NCBI GenBank assembly: GCA_951799405.1
Contig: OX637356.1
Coordinates: forward strand, 15,213,229 to 15,277,228
DNA from: Agapetus fuscipes
Lineage: Eukaryota; Arthropoda; Insecta; Trichoptera; Glossosomatidae
Reading direction: 5' to 3'
Length of the DNA: 64,000 nt
The notes under the pieces were generated by a model. That model was not told the DNA's origin and made no database searches. It saw only the letters and a list, made by a program, of their open reading frames with translations. Made by a program: the position numbers and the translations under genes. The stretch's first letter is position 1, and each line of letters opens with the position of its first letter. Of this stretch, positions 11,684 through 22,763 are shown one piece after another.

Positions 11684-12665
11684 ATGCCCGCTTTCCACTG
11701 CGAGCGGAGCTGACTCCGTACGGACTCCGCTCGACTAGCAACAGTAAATTTCATAGAAGTGCTTCCACCGACAGCGAGTCAGCGGAGCGGACTGAGCGAG
11801 TACAAAGAGTTACAAAAGTGGTCGCAGAGTTGAGCGAGTTTCCAGCGGACTCCGTACGGACTCCGCTCGACTAGCAACAGTAAATTTCATAGAAGTGCTT
11901 CCACCGACAGCGGAGTGAGCGGAGCTGACTGAGCGAGTAAAAATGGGTCCGCTGTGTCATGGTCTCGGCCGCTAGTTTTCAACTGACTCCGCTCCCCCGT
12001 GCCCCCCGCGCCAACCCGCGCAGTTGCGTGACAGCGATAAAACACATCATACATGATTTACAAAAACACATCATACATTATTTTATTAATTTGAAAATAT
12101 TAAAATGTATGTTTTATTTCCAACATCTACTTTTTATGTTTAAAGCAAAATAATACATTACTTTTTATGTTTCGAAACAAAAAAAAACTCTTTTATTAAT
12201 AATTAAAACGTTTGATCTGGGCGTAGGCTGCAACGAGCTGTCACACACTGCACATCATACATTATTTTATAAATTTGAAAATATTAAAATGTATGTTTTA
12301 TTTCCAACATCTACTTTTAATGTATTAAAGCAAAATAATACATTACTTTTTATTTTTCGAAACAAAAAAAAAAACTTTTTTTATTAATAATTAAAACGTT
12401 TGATCTGGGCGTAGGCTGCAACGAGCTGTCACACACTAGTTGGCTCCGCTAAGCCAGCTGTAGATGGAAGGCAAACAACTCTTTCATCTGACTCATCTCA
12501 TTTCCCGCCTAGCTCACTCTGCCGAGCTCGTTGGCTGTGGAAGGCAAATACCATTATTTTTTAAAACTCTTTCGCAATGGAAGGCCAAAACTATTTCACT
12601 ACGCTCCGCTCAGCTATTTCCCGCTCCCGCTCAGCTATTTCCCGCTCGCAGTGGAAAGCGGGCAT
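11684..12665. mobile_element. Non-autonomous TIR element (MITE-like) with internal tandem duplications
   Basis: A perfect 24-bp terminal inverted repeat (starting ATGCCCGCTTTCCACTGCG) lies at 11684 and, inverted, ending at 12665. It is bounded by TA on each side (11682-11683 and 12666-12667). Inside, a ~148-bp segment (GACTCCGTACGGACTCCGC..., about 11708 and 11848) and a ~187-bp segment (CATCATACATTATTTTAT..., about 12064 and 12250) are each present twice. Sub-terminal GTGGAAAG/ATGGAAGG motifs recur at the right end. No transposase is encoded. Superfamily uncertain: a TA duplication would suit Tc1/mariner-like mobilisation. Confidence 0.8.
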
Positions 12666-12699
12666 TAAACCTTTATTCTTCTTAAAAAATTGATTATTT

Positions 12700-13720
12700 T
12701 TCAATAAAAAATAAAAAAATAAAAGAAATTAAAAACTTTGTTTTATTCCACTTTTATTGTTTTTGAGTATGTTACAAATATTTTCAGAATTACTTCCATC
12801 TTCGGGTAACTAACAATTACTAAATTTAAACTTAAAAATTAAGACAGTGGAGTGGGATCTATTGGTGGTAGTGGTAAGGGAGGGGGTAGAAAGGTAGATG
12901 TGTGGGAGGGAGATGGTGATTTTTGGGGCGGAGCTAATATTGCTAGGAGAGGAGATGTGATGGCGGGAAGTTGAATATTCAGCATAGAACTTTTATTTTT
13001 GTGTTTATTAATCTCTAATATTTCTAGTATATCCAATTTTTTTCCTTTTAGCTGACAGCTATGTATTAATTCTAAATTGTCTATATTAAAAGTATGTCCT
13101 TCTTCTCTTGCGTGTTTGCCTATTTCGGAGTGAATCAATACATTTTTTATTGCTTTTTTATGCTCCAGTGGAGTTTATAAAATAAAGTGTAATAATTGCG
13201 ATATGTTCTACATTGGCCAATCAGGTAGAAAAATATCTGAAAGATTTATGGAGCATAAAAAAGCAATAAAAAAAAAAATGTATTGATTCACTCCGAAATA
13301 GGCAAACACGCAAAAGAAGAAGGACATACTTTTAATATAGACAATTTAGAATTAATACATAGCTGTCAAAAAGGAAAAAAATTGGATATACTAGAAATAT
13401 TAGAGATTAATAAACACAAAAATAAAAGTTCTATGCTGAATATTCAACTTCCCGCCATCACATCTCCTCTCCTAGCAATATTAGCTCCGCCCCAAAAATC
13501 ACCATCTCCCTCCCACACATCTACCTTTCTACCCCCTCCCTTACCACTACCACCAATAGATCCCACTCCACTGTCTTCATTTTTAAGTTTAAATTTAGTA
13601 ATTGTTAGTTACCCGAAGATGGAAGTAATTCCGAAAAAATTTGTAACATACTCAAAAACAATAAAAGTGGAATAAAACTAAGTTTTTAATTTCTTTTATT
13701 TTTTTATTTTTTGTTGAAAA
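12700..13720. mobile_element. Penelope-like element 3' ends in head-to-head palindrome
   Basis: A plus-strand arm (13170-13720) encodes VYKIKCNNCDMFYIGQSGRKISERF.EHKKAI (the GIY-YIG nuclease core of Penelope-like elements) and, after a frameshift in a poly(A) run near 13270, a C-terminal region with Pro-rich sequence. A minus-strand arm (13138 to 12839 and beyond) is nearly identical and inverted; the arms share about 450 bp around an ~80-bp spacer. Both arms end with a CCGAAGA...GGAA/TTCC...GAAA stretch (13613-13636 on the plus arm), a decayed hammerhead-like motif. Both copies are defective. Confidence 0.8.
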
Positions 13721-15015
13721 ATAATCAATTTTTTAAAATGAATTTCCACAGTGTTTCACAAAAATCTTTTCAAAATTTCTTTATTCTTCATTTTTACTTT
13801 TATTTTGGATAGTTTTTTGATTTTAAAAGAATTTTGTGGTGCTGCCAGGGCTGCATGAAATGTTAGTAAAATATTCGTACATAAGACGTATTTGTAAACA
13901 AATAAAAAAACTTTAATACCAATACGGTTTTGTTGACTTGCTTCAATTGACATTATGTTGCAGATGGGACACAAAAAAAAAACCGACATGCAGTAGCTCC
14001 AAGCAAAAAAAAGTTTTAAAAGCCGCCAGGGAAAAATAACGACTTATTCGATCTGGGAGTCAAACCACTGCTGTCGATGAAAATATTGTAAGAGAAAGGT
14101 AAATAGTATTTTGTTATAATAAATACGATTTTCTAAATGTCAGAAAAACATCAATTTTGTTTTTTTTAATGATGTGCTAAAATCAACCAATCGAGCTAAA
14201 AAACAAATTAAAAATATTTTTGATAAACCTTAATGTGTATATATTTTCTTACATTTACACAAAGTTTTTTTTAAGTTACTTTTTTCAAGTATAAACTAAA
14301 TATGTAAACCTTAAGATTAATAAAAATGTTTTCATCAAAAACGTATCTTATTTGAAAAAAGTATTTAGAAGATACATATCTTGTATCTTGTATTTAAATA
14401 CTTTTTTCAAAAGTATCTTGTATCTCAAATACTTTTCTTTAAGTATCTTGTATTTCAGATACTTTTTATGAGATATCTTGTACATCTTTATATAAACAAA
14501 AGGAAGGTACCAACACCTCTGCGGCACTATAACAAGTGTCATAGACCCTTAGAGTCTCTTGAATCTAGGGAGTCTCCCGCACAGGCTTTCTTAAAAAAAA
14601 AGTACCAAGTACAGTTTACAAATAGCAAACAATTATGGTATCACTAATACATAACATATAAACAAAAGGAAGGCATCCAACTTAAAATAGAAGAAGAGAA
14701 ACAACTTTCAATTCTAAGAAGAAAAAATCTATATATGCATTTATTCTGAAATCCATAAACATAATTATACAAACGCAACGTAAAGCAAGTTCTTGAAAGA
14801 TACATATGAAATATTCAAAAGAAAAAATGTACTAAATCCTTTTTTCAGTTTCAACCTCAATTATTTTTGATAAAAATACCCATGTGGCAACACACATTAG
14901 CGTGATTCGAATGAACACGGCAGCACTGTGCCTGAGCAGTCTGGCTTACGTACCTACCTGGCTAAATACCTACTCAGCGATACTCGCGGACGCGTGGGCG
15001 GCCCTTTAACCACTT
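13721..15015. other. AT-rich spacer with a short palindromic repeat, no gene
   Basis: Positions 14341-14480 are a family of inverted AAGTATCTTGTAT/ATACAAGATACTT units that fold back on themselves, probably a small MITE. Positions 14505-14595 (ACCTCTGCGG...TTGAATCTAGGGAGTCT) recur at 42022-42110, so they belong to an unclassified interspersed repeat. Nothing else is supported. Confidence 0.5.
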
Positions 15016-15019
15016 TAAA

Positions 15020-15080
15020 TGAGTACATTGCATTTACGTTTTTGATAGCCGACTATCATCTTCAGTTACATTTCTTAAAC
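15020..15080 (-). other. Decayed hammerhead-like motif (Penelope-type)
   Basis: The minus strand reads CTGAAGA, one extra base, a GATAG/CTATC hairpin and then CAAAAACG where GAAA is expected. The paralogous sequence at 30516-30560 keeps GAAA. The core change should abolish self-cleavage. Confidence 0.5.
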
Positions 15081-15109
15081 TAAAATATAAAATTAAAAAT
15101 GACAGTAGC

Positions 15110-16012
15110 TGTGTATGGGTGGTGGGAGGTAGGAAACTTGCATGTGGCAAGTGAAACCTAATTATTTTTACAGGCAAAGGGGGCATCTTTACACCAACTA
15201 CTTCAGTTGAAGTGGAGGTTTCCTAGCTCCCGAGGGTGCTGTTACTCATTTCTTATGAAAGCCGAGTATTTTATTTTGGGTTGGAAATAAACACTAAAAT
15301 AGGAAATCATTTCTGACATGTCTTGTCTTGTATCCTGCCGCCTTTCCTCTAGGGGTGGCCAGTACCTCCACACAAGTGCCTCCACTTGACTCTGTCCTTG
15401 CATACTTCTTTCATCTCATCTAATTTCATCACTCTTTTCATGCATGCTCTTCTCTTGTTTCCACTCTGTAAATTCCATTCATTCGCAATCTCATTTATCT
15501 GATCAATCCATTGTTTCCTAGGTCTTCCCCTTCCACGCTTACCTATTACATTCCCTTTATACACTCTTTTTGTCAGTCGGTCTTCATTCATCCTTTCAAT
15601 ATGTCCAAAGCATCGCATCACACTTCTTTGAACTTTCACTTTCACGCTTTCTTTTACTCCGCATTCATTTAGAACCCATTCGTTTCTCACTCTATCTTTC
15701 AGTGTTTTTCCTGTCATACTTCTCAAATGAGCCATATCTACGGTGCATACCTTATTTACTTCTCTTTCATTCAACGTCCATGACTCGCTTCCATACATCA
15801 GGGTCGGCAACAAAATACAATTGTGTACCGCCATTTTCATTTTCTTTGGTATCCTTTTATTCTTGGCTATTCTACCAAACGCTCCTATCATGCATCTTCC
15901 TTTGCTGGCACGCTTCTCTAATTCCTTCGTCATCTTACCATTCTCGACATCCTCGGTGGAATTCAAACCCTTGCTCTCGGCATGGAATGCAAGCATTCTA
16001 ACTGAGCTATCG
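15110..16012 (-). mobile_element. tRNA-derived SINE split by a LINE
   Basis: The tRNA-like head (GATAGCTCAG A box, GGGTTTGAATTCC B-box region) reads leftward from about 16012 to 15955. The body resumes at 15305 and runs to about 15110 (GTGTTTATTTCC, then the CCCTCGGGAGC and AACTGAAGTAG blocks). A LINE sits between the two halves. The intact relative at 52988-53320 shows the two halves joined. Confidence 0.75.
15309..15955 (-). mobile_element. 5'-truncated LINE (TTGTC-tail family) in a SINE
   Basis: The minus strand encodes about 210 residues of the C-terminal part of a non-LTR retrotransposon ORF2: MIGAFGRIAKNKRIPKKMKMAVHNCILLPTLMYGSESWTLNE, then RCFGHIERMNEDRLTKRVYKGN, GKRGRGRPRKQW and CGGTGHP. 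A (GACAA)n tail follows at 15309-15325. The SINE sequence GGATGTC/ATGTCAG is duplicated at the two junctions (ATGTC, 5 bp). The reverse-transcriptase palm is absent, so this is a dead-on-arrival copy. It is the most complete C-terminus of this LINE family in the window. Confidence 0.88.
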
Positions 16013-16029
16013 AATTAACAAAAATGAAT

Positions 16030-16380
16030 GTTATCATTGTGTACTGATTGGCAACTCAGATTTTTTTCTCGTTTCAGTGTGTATTTCAAAGCAAAAATAA
16101 AAACCAGCAAGATTCACTCAGCCTTCACATAAAATGAAAACCAACCCCCCCCCCTCCCCCCCTCCCTTCCTCGGGAGCTGGGAAACTCCAATTCAACTGA
16201 AAGTGGTTGGTGTGAGACCCGCCCCGTTATCTTTAAAAAAAAGGTCCCGAATCGCAACATATCACATGTGGCGATTCGGGAATAACACAGGACCCCCTTC
16301 CGGAATAACACAGACAAGAAGTTATATTACATATGTAGCTTAGTTGCGTAATGGGTTACACTTCAACAAACATTTTATTT
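16030..16380 (+). mobile_element. tRNA-derived SINE body, second copy head-to-head
   Basis: The body blocks (CTCGTTTCAGTGTGTATTTC, ACTCAGCCTTCACA, CGGGAGCTGGGAAACT, GTAGCTTAGTTGCG) are in the same order as in the SINE at 52988-53320, with the tRNA-like part missing. A C-rich run lies at 16146-16160. The same head-to-head arrangement recurs at 30840-31010. Confidence 0.65.
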
Positions 16381-16383
16381 TAA

Positions 16384-18174
16384 ACTAGCAGACCAAACCG
16401 CGCTCTCGCACGGTTGGCTGCTAGGCCCTACGGGCAGTTTGAAGTCCGGCTTCGCCAGCACAATTTACCCCTGCTCTGATTTTTAAAAGATCCATGAGAA
16501 CTGACCATCAACAACAACAAAAAGTGGACAGTTTTACGGTAGAATCCCAGGCCTGATCGTGCTATTTTCTATTGTTGTGCAGGTGCTGAAGTCTTTATCC
16601 TGCTTTTATTTCTGCTCTTTATTATTCTGGTGATGGTTTATAATGATGCTCGACACAATCATTATCAATTAAGTGTATAACTTGTCTTTTCTGCTCTTTT
16701 TCGTTTTGCTGGTAATAGTATCTTAAGCGTACCTGTGTTGCTTGCAGTTGTCTTATAGTGGCATGAAACATGACTGCGTTTGCCATACGGCATTGTTTTA
16801 TTGGTACTGGTGCTTTTGTTTTTAGATAGTTCCAGCTGCTCTTATTGTCATGAAATGCCTTCAAACTGCTCGTCCTGCTCTGAATTATCTTTTGACATCT
16901 TTAAACTGCTTGTGATACTTTTCACGATATTTTAGTGTCTGATACTGCTTGGTACCTGAAGATACCTTAAAATGCCTAAACTCACAATCTACAAAAAATC
17001 TAAGTATGGGAAAACGTTCGACCCATCGACAGAACTCTAAGAAAAAAATGACTTTTGAAAATTAAAAAAAAAAAAACTTTTTAACTTTTTTCATTTTTAT
17101 ATATGAGACTTTGTATGAAATTTTACTTTTTAAATATTTGTTCAAAGAAATTTGCCGTAGAAAAAAAATTTCTTCCAACATTTATGGGGTTTACTAAAAT
17201 GCATTTTAAATTCGAGTATGAGGCCTAGACATTCAAAATGGCCGCCTGCAGAGCAATATATTTTTTTAGTTTGTATGACGGGTATGCAAAATATACACTT
17301 GGTGTGATTTTCTGATTACATATCTTTACATTTTGAAAAATTACAATTGTAAATGTATCATCAAAATAGTTGATTTTTTTACTTATAAATTTGACTTTTT
17401 GGTGAAAATCAGGTTTTTCAAAATTTTGTTGGAAAAAAATTGTCATTGAAAAAAGTTTTCTTTCAAAAAATGTTAGCATTAGCTAAACAAACTCAATTAT
17501 TGAAAATGAGCTTCCATAATTTTAAAATGGACGCCAGCAGACCTCTGAATATTAGAGAAACCAAAAAAAATGTATGGCAGCTACTCTTAATCCTTCATGG
17601 ATTTTGTTGAACTTTTGAAAATATTCAAGTCTGTTTATGTTCAGGTGGCATGCTTAATTTCAATGTTCCAACTTTATGCATGCGCCAGTTGTGCCACCTG
17701 AAAGTTATTATTTTTTATTTTTTTCTATGTAGGTATTTACAAATTTTGTTTGAAGAATTTACTTTTTGCGAAAAAGTTTCTTCAAAAAATTCTTTGAATT
17801 ACTAAGAGACATGACTGTTTCGAATATAAAGTCTGTAAATTCAAAATGGCCGCCAGCGGCATGATTTCCATTTTCAGTCTGTATGGCACGTATGCGAAAT
17901 ATGCACGTGACGTCATCCGGACCCTTACAGTTGTTTAGCCACTAACGTTTTATGGGGCTATGCAAAATTTCAGCATCGTGCTGCAAACGGTCTGGGCGCC
18001 TATAATGGTACAAATATACAAACAAACAAACAAACAAACAAACAAACAAACAAACACCAAAAATTCTGGAACACAGCGTTAGTTCAGTTTGTCAATAGAA
18101 ACACTTTGTAGAAAAACATTTTTGCAAATTCGAAAAAAACAGACGCAAATACCCTCTCCTTTTTTATATATAAG
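16384..18174. repeat. 1.8-kb repeat unit 1 (unclassified)
   Basis: It begins ACTAGCAGACCAAACCG and ends in a (CAAA)n run (about 18017-18055) followed by TTTTTTATATATAAG. It is directly followed by a second near-identical unit. Internally it has two diverged subrepeats (about 17130-17330 and 17730-17935), each with TTCAAAATGGCCGCC followed by a TATGCGAAATATGCAC-like block. No transposon protein is recognisable. An 80-codon minus frame at 16622-16864 is conserved only as far as the whole unit is. Confidence 0.8.
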
Positions 18175-19990
18175 ACTAGCAGACCAAACCGCGCTCTCGC
18201 ACGGTTGGCTGCTAGGCCCTACGGGCAGTTTGAAGTCCGGCTTCGCCAGCACACTTTACCCCTGCTCTGATTTTTAAAAGATCCATGAGAACTGACCAAC
18301 AACAACAACAAAAAGTGGACAGTTTTACGGTAGAATCCCAGGCCTGATCGTGCTACTTCCTATTGTTGTGCAGGTGCTGAAGTCTTTATCCTGCTTTTTA
18401 TTTCTGCTCTTTATTTTTCTGGTGATGGTTTATAATGATGCTCGACACGATCATTATCAATTAAGTGTATAACTTGTCTTTTCTGCTCTTTTTCGTTTTG
18501 CTGGTAATAGTATCTTAAGCGTACCTGTGTTGCTTGCAATTGTCTTATAGTGGCATGAAACATGACTGCGTTTGCCATACGGCATTGTTTTGTTGGTACT
18601 GGTGCTTTTGTTTTTAGATTGTTCCAGCTGCTCTTATTGTCATGAAATGCCTTCAAACTGCTCGTCCTGCTCTGAATTATCTTTTGACATCTTTAAACTG
18701 CTTGTGATACTTTTCACGATATTTTAGTGTCTGATACTGCTTGGTACCTGAAGAAACCTTAAAATGCCTAAACTCACAATCTACAAAAAACCTAAGTATT
18801 GGAAAACGTTCGACCCATCGACAGAACTCTTAGAAAAGAATGACTTTTGAAAATTAAAAAAAAAACAGATTCAGTTTTTTTTATTTGTTTATATATAAGA
18901 CACTTTGTATGAAATTTTGCTTTTTAAATATTTGTTCAAAGAAATTTGCCGTAGAAAAAAAGTTTCTTCCAACATTTATGGGGTTTACTAAAATACATTT
19001 TAAATTCGAGTATGAAGCCTATAAATTTAAAATGGCCGCCTACAGAGCAATGTATTTTTTTAGTTGGTATCGCGGGTATGCAAAATATACACTTCGCGTG
19101 ATTGTCCTATTACATATCATTACATTTTGCTAAATTATAATTGTAAATGTAGCATCAAAACAGTTGATTTTTTTACTTATAAATTTGACTTTTTTGTGAA
19201 AATCAGGTTTTTCAAATTTTTGTTCGAAAAAAAATGTCTTTGAAAAATGTTTTCTTTCAAAAAATGTTGACATTAGCAAAATAAACTTGATCATTGAGAA
19301 TAAACATTCAGAATTATAAAATAAAAGCCAGAAGAATGTTAAATATTGGAGAAACCAAAAAAAACGTATGGCAGCTACTCTTAATCCTTCATGTATTTTT
19401 TGTTTTTGTTTAAAAATATGTAAGTCTGTTTATGTTTAGGTGGCATGCTTAATTTCAATGTTCCAACTTAATGCATGCGCCCGTTGTGCCAAATGAAAGA
19501 TATTGTTTTGTATTTTTTTCTATGTAGGTATTTACAAATTTAGTTTGAAGAATTTACTTTTTGCGAAAAAGTTTCTTCCAAAAGTTGTTAAAATTACTAA
19601 GAGGCATGACCGTTTCGAATATCAAGTCTGTAAATTCAAAATGGCCGCCAGCGGCAAGATTTCAATTTTCAGTCTGTATGGCAGGTATGCGAAATATGCA
19701 CGTGACGTCATCCGGACCCTGACAGTTGTTTAGCCACTAAGACTTTATGGTGGTGTGCAAAATTTCAGCATCGTGCTGCGAACGGTCTGGGCGCCTATAA
19801 TGGTACAAATATACAAACACACAAACAAACAAACAAACAAACAAACAAACAAACAAACAAACAAACAAACACCAAAAAATCTGGAACATAGCGTTAGTTT
19901 AGTTTGTCAAGAGAAACACTTTTTAGAAAAACATTTTTGCAAATTCGAAAAAAACAGACGCAAATACCCCTTCCTTTTTTATATATAAGA
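18175..19990. repeat. 1.8-kb repeat unit 2 (unclassified)
   Basis: This is a direct tandem copy of the preceding unit with scattered substitutions and a longer (CAAA)n run (19819-19871). It ends at the same TATATATAAGA border. It carries the same AAAATGGCCGCC motifs (near 19030 and 19637) and CACGTGACGTCATCCGG (near 19698). Confidence 0.8.
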
Positions 19991-20079
19991 TTGTAATGAA
20001 ACCTATTCACATGAGAGCCAAGAGCATTCCAAAAAGGTCAGCGTTTGTTTTGGATTCACAAATCAAAGTAATAAATTAT

Positions 20080-20270
20080 ATCGTCGGTGTTATAGCCGCG
20101 GGGATCAAGACAGGTTATTTGGAACCGGATAACGCTGGTTCGAATCCCGCGACGATAACTTCGACCCTGGTTCAACAGATGCCGTTGCATGCACACAAGC
20201 TTCTGCTTTCGCATGAAGACAACTGGCCAGGTAAAATAGGTTGGTGGATTGCATTCCTTTCCACAAATCT

Positions 20271-20307
<37 letters not shown>
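20080..20307 (+). mobile_element. tRNA-derived SINE with long poly(A)
   Basis: A 77-nt tRNA-like head (20080-20156) keeps a perfect 7-bp acceptor stem (ATCGTCG with CGACGAT), an A-box-like TATAGCCGCGGGG and a B box GGTTCGAATCC. A ~115-bp body follows, then about 33 adenines (20275-20307). The T stem has one mismatch and the anticodon loop is irregular, so this is a SINE head and not a working tRNA gene. The uninterrupted poly(A) suggests recent insertion. Confidence 0.8.
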
Positions 20308-20310
<3 letters not shown>

Positions 20311-20582
20311 TGCACACATTTAATACAGGAATAAAACTTACATCAGGAAATTAAACGGAAAAGACAAGTTACTTTAGAGTGCATTAGAGCTTTATGGATC
20401 CATGATTTACTGTTTACTTAATCTCTTCCAACAGAAGAATGGTGGCATGATGATCCCCTCATCTGAGGTGTCCTTGGGCGACTCCCTCTTGTTTGTCTTG
20501 TAAGTTCACTCATGATGGCACACACATACATTGCTCTTACAAATAAGTTATTCAAACAAAAGTAATAAGAACATACAGGGGA

Positions 20583-20725
20583 GCCAACATTTACTCTGAC
20601 CACCATCTGGTGTGTGTTGGTATCAGGGAGAGGAAATCTAAAACATAGGACGCCCCAACCACCAAAACAAAATGTTGCATTACGGAGTTGCTCAAAGAGA
20701 AGACCAAACAATGGAATACCCACAA
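20583..20725 (+). pseudogene. LINE endonuclease-end fragment
   Basis: The plus strand reads SDHHLVCVGIRERKSKT, a stop, then DAPTTKTKCCITELLKEKTKQWNTHKI. SDHHLV is the last catalytic motif of the apurinic-type endonuclease of non-LTR retrotransposons. The fragment lies just beyond the stop codon of zinc-finger copy B. Confidence 0.55.
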
Positions 20726-20755
20726 AATCTAGCAAGCAACCCGAAGATCACCGTC

Positions 20756-22293
20756 TCAGGAATCAGCATCCTCTCCAGTATGTCTCATTTTGTGTCTCCT
20801 TAAAGTACTCAATTGACATGATTTGTAACTACAACTGTCACAGGAAAATGGCTTCTCACCTGTGTGTGTCATCTTATGATTTTTTAAATTCTTTTTTACA
20901 TGTGTCTTGTAGCTACAACTCTCACAGGAAAATGGCTTCTCACCAGTGTGTGTCATTTTATGATTTTTCAAATTCTCTTTGACTTGTGTCTTGTAGCTAC
21001 AACTCTCACAGGAAAATGGCTTCTCACCAGTGTGTGTCATCATATGGTTTTTTAAATTCCTTTTTATATGTGTTTTGTAATTACAATTGTCACAGGAAAA
21101 TGGCTTCTCACCTGTGTGTGTCATCTTATGTCTTTTTAAGTCCCCTTTTGTTCTCGTTTTGTAGCAACAAATGTCACAGGAAAATGGCTTTTCACCAGAG
21201 TGTGTCATTTTATGTTTTTTTAATATGTCTTTTATATGTGTTTTGTAATTACAACTGTCACAGGAAAATGGCTTTTCACCAGTGTGTGTCATCTTATGAT
21301 TTTTTAATTTGCCTTTTATGTGCGTTTTGAAATTACAACTGTCACAGGAAAATGGCTTTTCACCAGTGTGTGTCATCTTATGATTTTTCAATTTGTCTTT
21401 TATATGTGTTTTGTAATTACAAATGTCACAGGAAAATGGCTTCTCGCTAGTGTGTATCATTTTATGAATTTTTAAAGTACCTTTTCTATGTGTTTTAAAG
21501 TTACAACTATCACAGGAAAATGGCTTCTCACCAGTATGTGAAATATCATGTATTTTTAAATTTGCTTTACAATGTGTTTTGAAGTTACAACTGTCACAGG
21601 AAAATGGCTTCTCCCCAGTATGTGTCATGTTATGATTAATTAAAATTGCCTTTGTATATGCTTTGAAGGTACAACTGTTACAGGAAAATGGCTTCTCACT
21701 AGTGTGTTTCATCTTATGACTTTTTAAATTATCTTTATAATATGTTTTGAAGCTACAACTGCAACAGGAAAATGGCTTCTCTGCGGAATGAATCACTTTG
21801 TGTTTTGTTAAGCTCCCTTTTGTTTTCGCTTTGAAACTACAACTGACACAGGAAAATGGCTTTCTACCAGTATGTTTCACCTTATGTATTTTTAAGTGCC
21901 CTTTCGTGTTCGTTTTGAAACCACAATTGTCACAGGAGAATGGCTTCTCACCAGTGTGTGTCATCTTATGAGATTGTAAATTATCCTTTCTATACGTTTT
22001 GTAGCTACAACTCTCACAGGAAAATGGCTTCTCTCCAGTATGAATCATTTTGTATTTCTTTGAAGCCTTTGTTTTCTGTGTTTTTGTAGGTCCCAAGTAA
22101 TTCACATTGGTCTTGCGCTGGGCAGGGACTTCAGACTTCTCTCTGAGTTGCACCAAGGCAACCGACGTAGTTTCCAGCTTGTGACAGGCCAACACTCGGT
22201 GGAGCCACATATGACTTGTTTGGCTGCATGTGTAGCTGCAGACAGGGCAGACACGAGGCTGCATAGCAGGAATTCCCACAGGAACTCCAAATC
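20756..22293 (-). CDS. C2H2 zinc-finger protein, copy B, finger exon (exon 2, complete)
   Basis: The frame is open from a TTTTCAG acceptor (exon begins at 22293) to a TGA at 20756-20758, 511 codons after the split codon. An N-terminal CPVC finger with H-X5-H spacing and a Lys/Thr-rich linker precede 15 regular C2H2 fingers on an 84-bp period with TGEKPFSC linkers. The protein ends HTGEDADS. Position 1 of each recognition helix is almost always Lys, while -1, 2, 3 and 6 vary (for example V/K/N/N, I/D/K/N, R/D/N/S), so finger specificity may differ. With exon 1 the protein is about 596 residues. It is a nuclear DNA-binding protein by family; its target is unknown. The upstream GTG at 22279 is not a start: the exon is entered by splicing. 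Confidence 0.93.
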
Positions 22294-22380
22294 CTGAAAA
22301 GTGTATTTATTTTGTTGTCACTTTTCTCAATAAGCAACAAGGATAAGGAACCTCTTTATGCAGTGTGTACTCAACATGTC

Positions 22381-22625
22381 GCACGTTTAATAATAAAGAG
22401 CAATAACTCAAAAAACATGAATGTTGGGAAATCACGTTTGAAGTTTAGACACCCAGTACAACTTGTATGGGATGAAAAATGCGGCCGATGTTTTATCTCA
22501 GTCATATTCGTCCAAATTGAACAGCTGTCGCATTCTACCTATTTTTCTCGCATTGTTCTTGCGTTTTATTACAAAATCTCGATTTTCCCAATTTTCGAGT
22601 TATTTCTCTTTATTATTATACATGT
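22381..22625. mobile_element. MITE in zinc-finger copy B intron
   Basis: Terminal inverted repeats CGCACGTTTAATAATAAAGAG and its inverse with small changes (about 22601-22625) flank AT-rich DNA. Copy A has the empty site (CAACATGTGATGTC at about 1908). CATGT is repeated at the borders, with a small extra GATGT slip. The best-kept relative is at 49164-49412. Confidence 0.85.
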
Positions 22626-22763
22626 GATGTGATGTCTTACATGTAGGAGTAGCGGCTCTAACTACAATCTGGGAGAGGGGATAACCTTGAAAGGTTGTTT
22701 GATGAGGTACATTTAAGATTCAAAATAAATGCATTCTAACAAGCACACACATATATGTATTAG

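Noticed and set aside
16622..18656. Conserved ~80-residue minus-strand protein in both 1.8-kb units
   Set aside because: The two copies differ at about four residues, no less than the surrounding non-coding DNA differs. Nothing indicates protein constraint.
19755..19988. Small protein with a (Lys-Gln-Thr-Asn)n repeat
   Set aside because: It is simply the (CAAA)n tail of the 1.8-kb repeat read as codons.
20080..20156. Functional tRNA gene
   Set aside because: The acceptor stem is perfect, but the anticodon loop is irregular, the T stem has a mismatch, and a SINE body with poly(A) follows.
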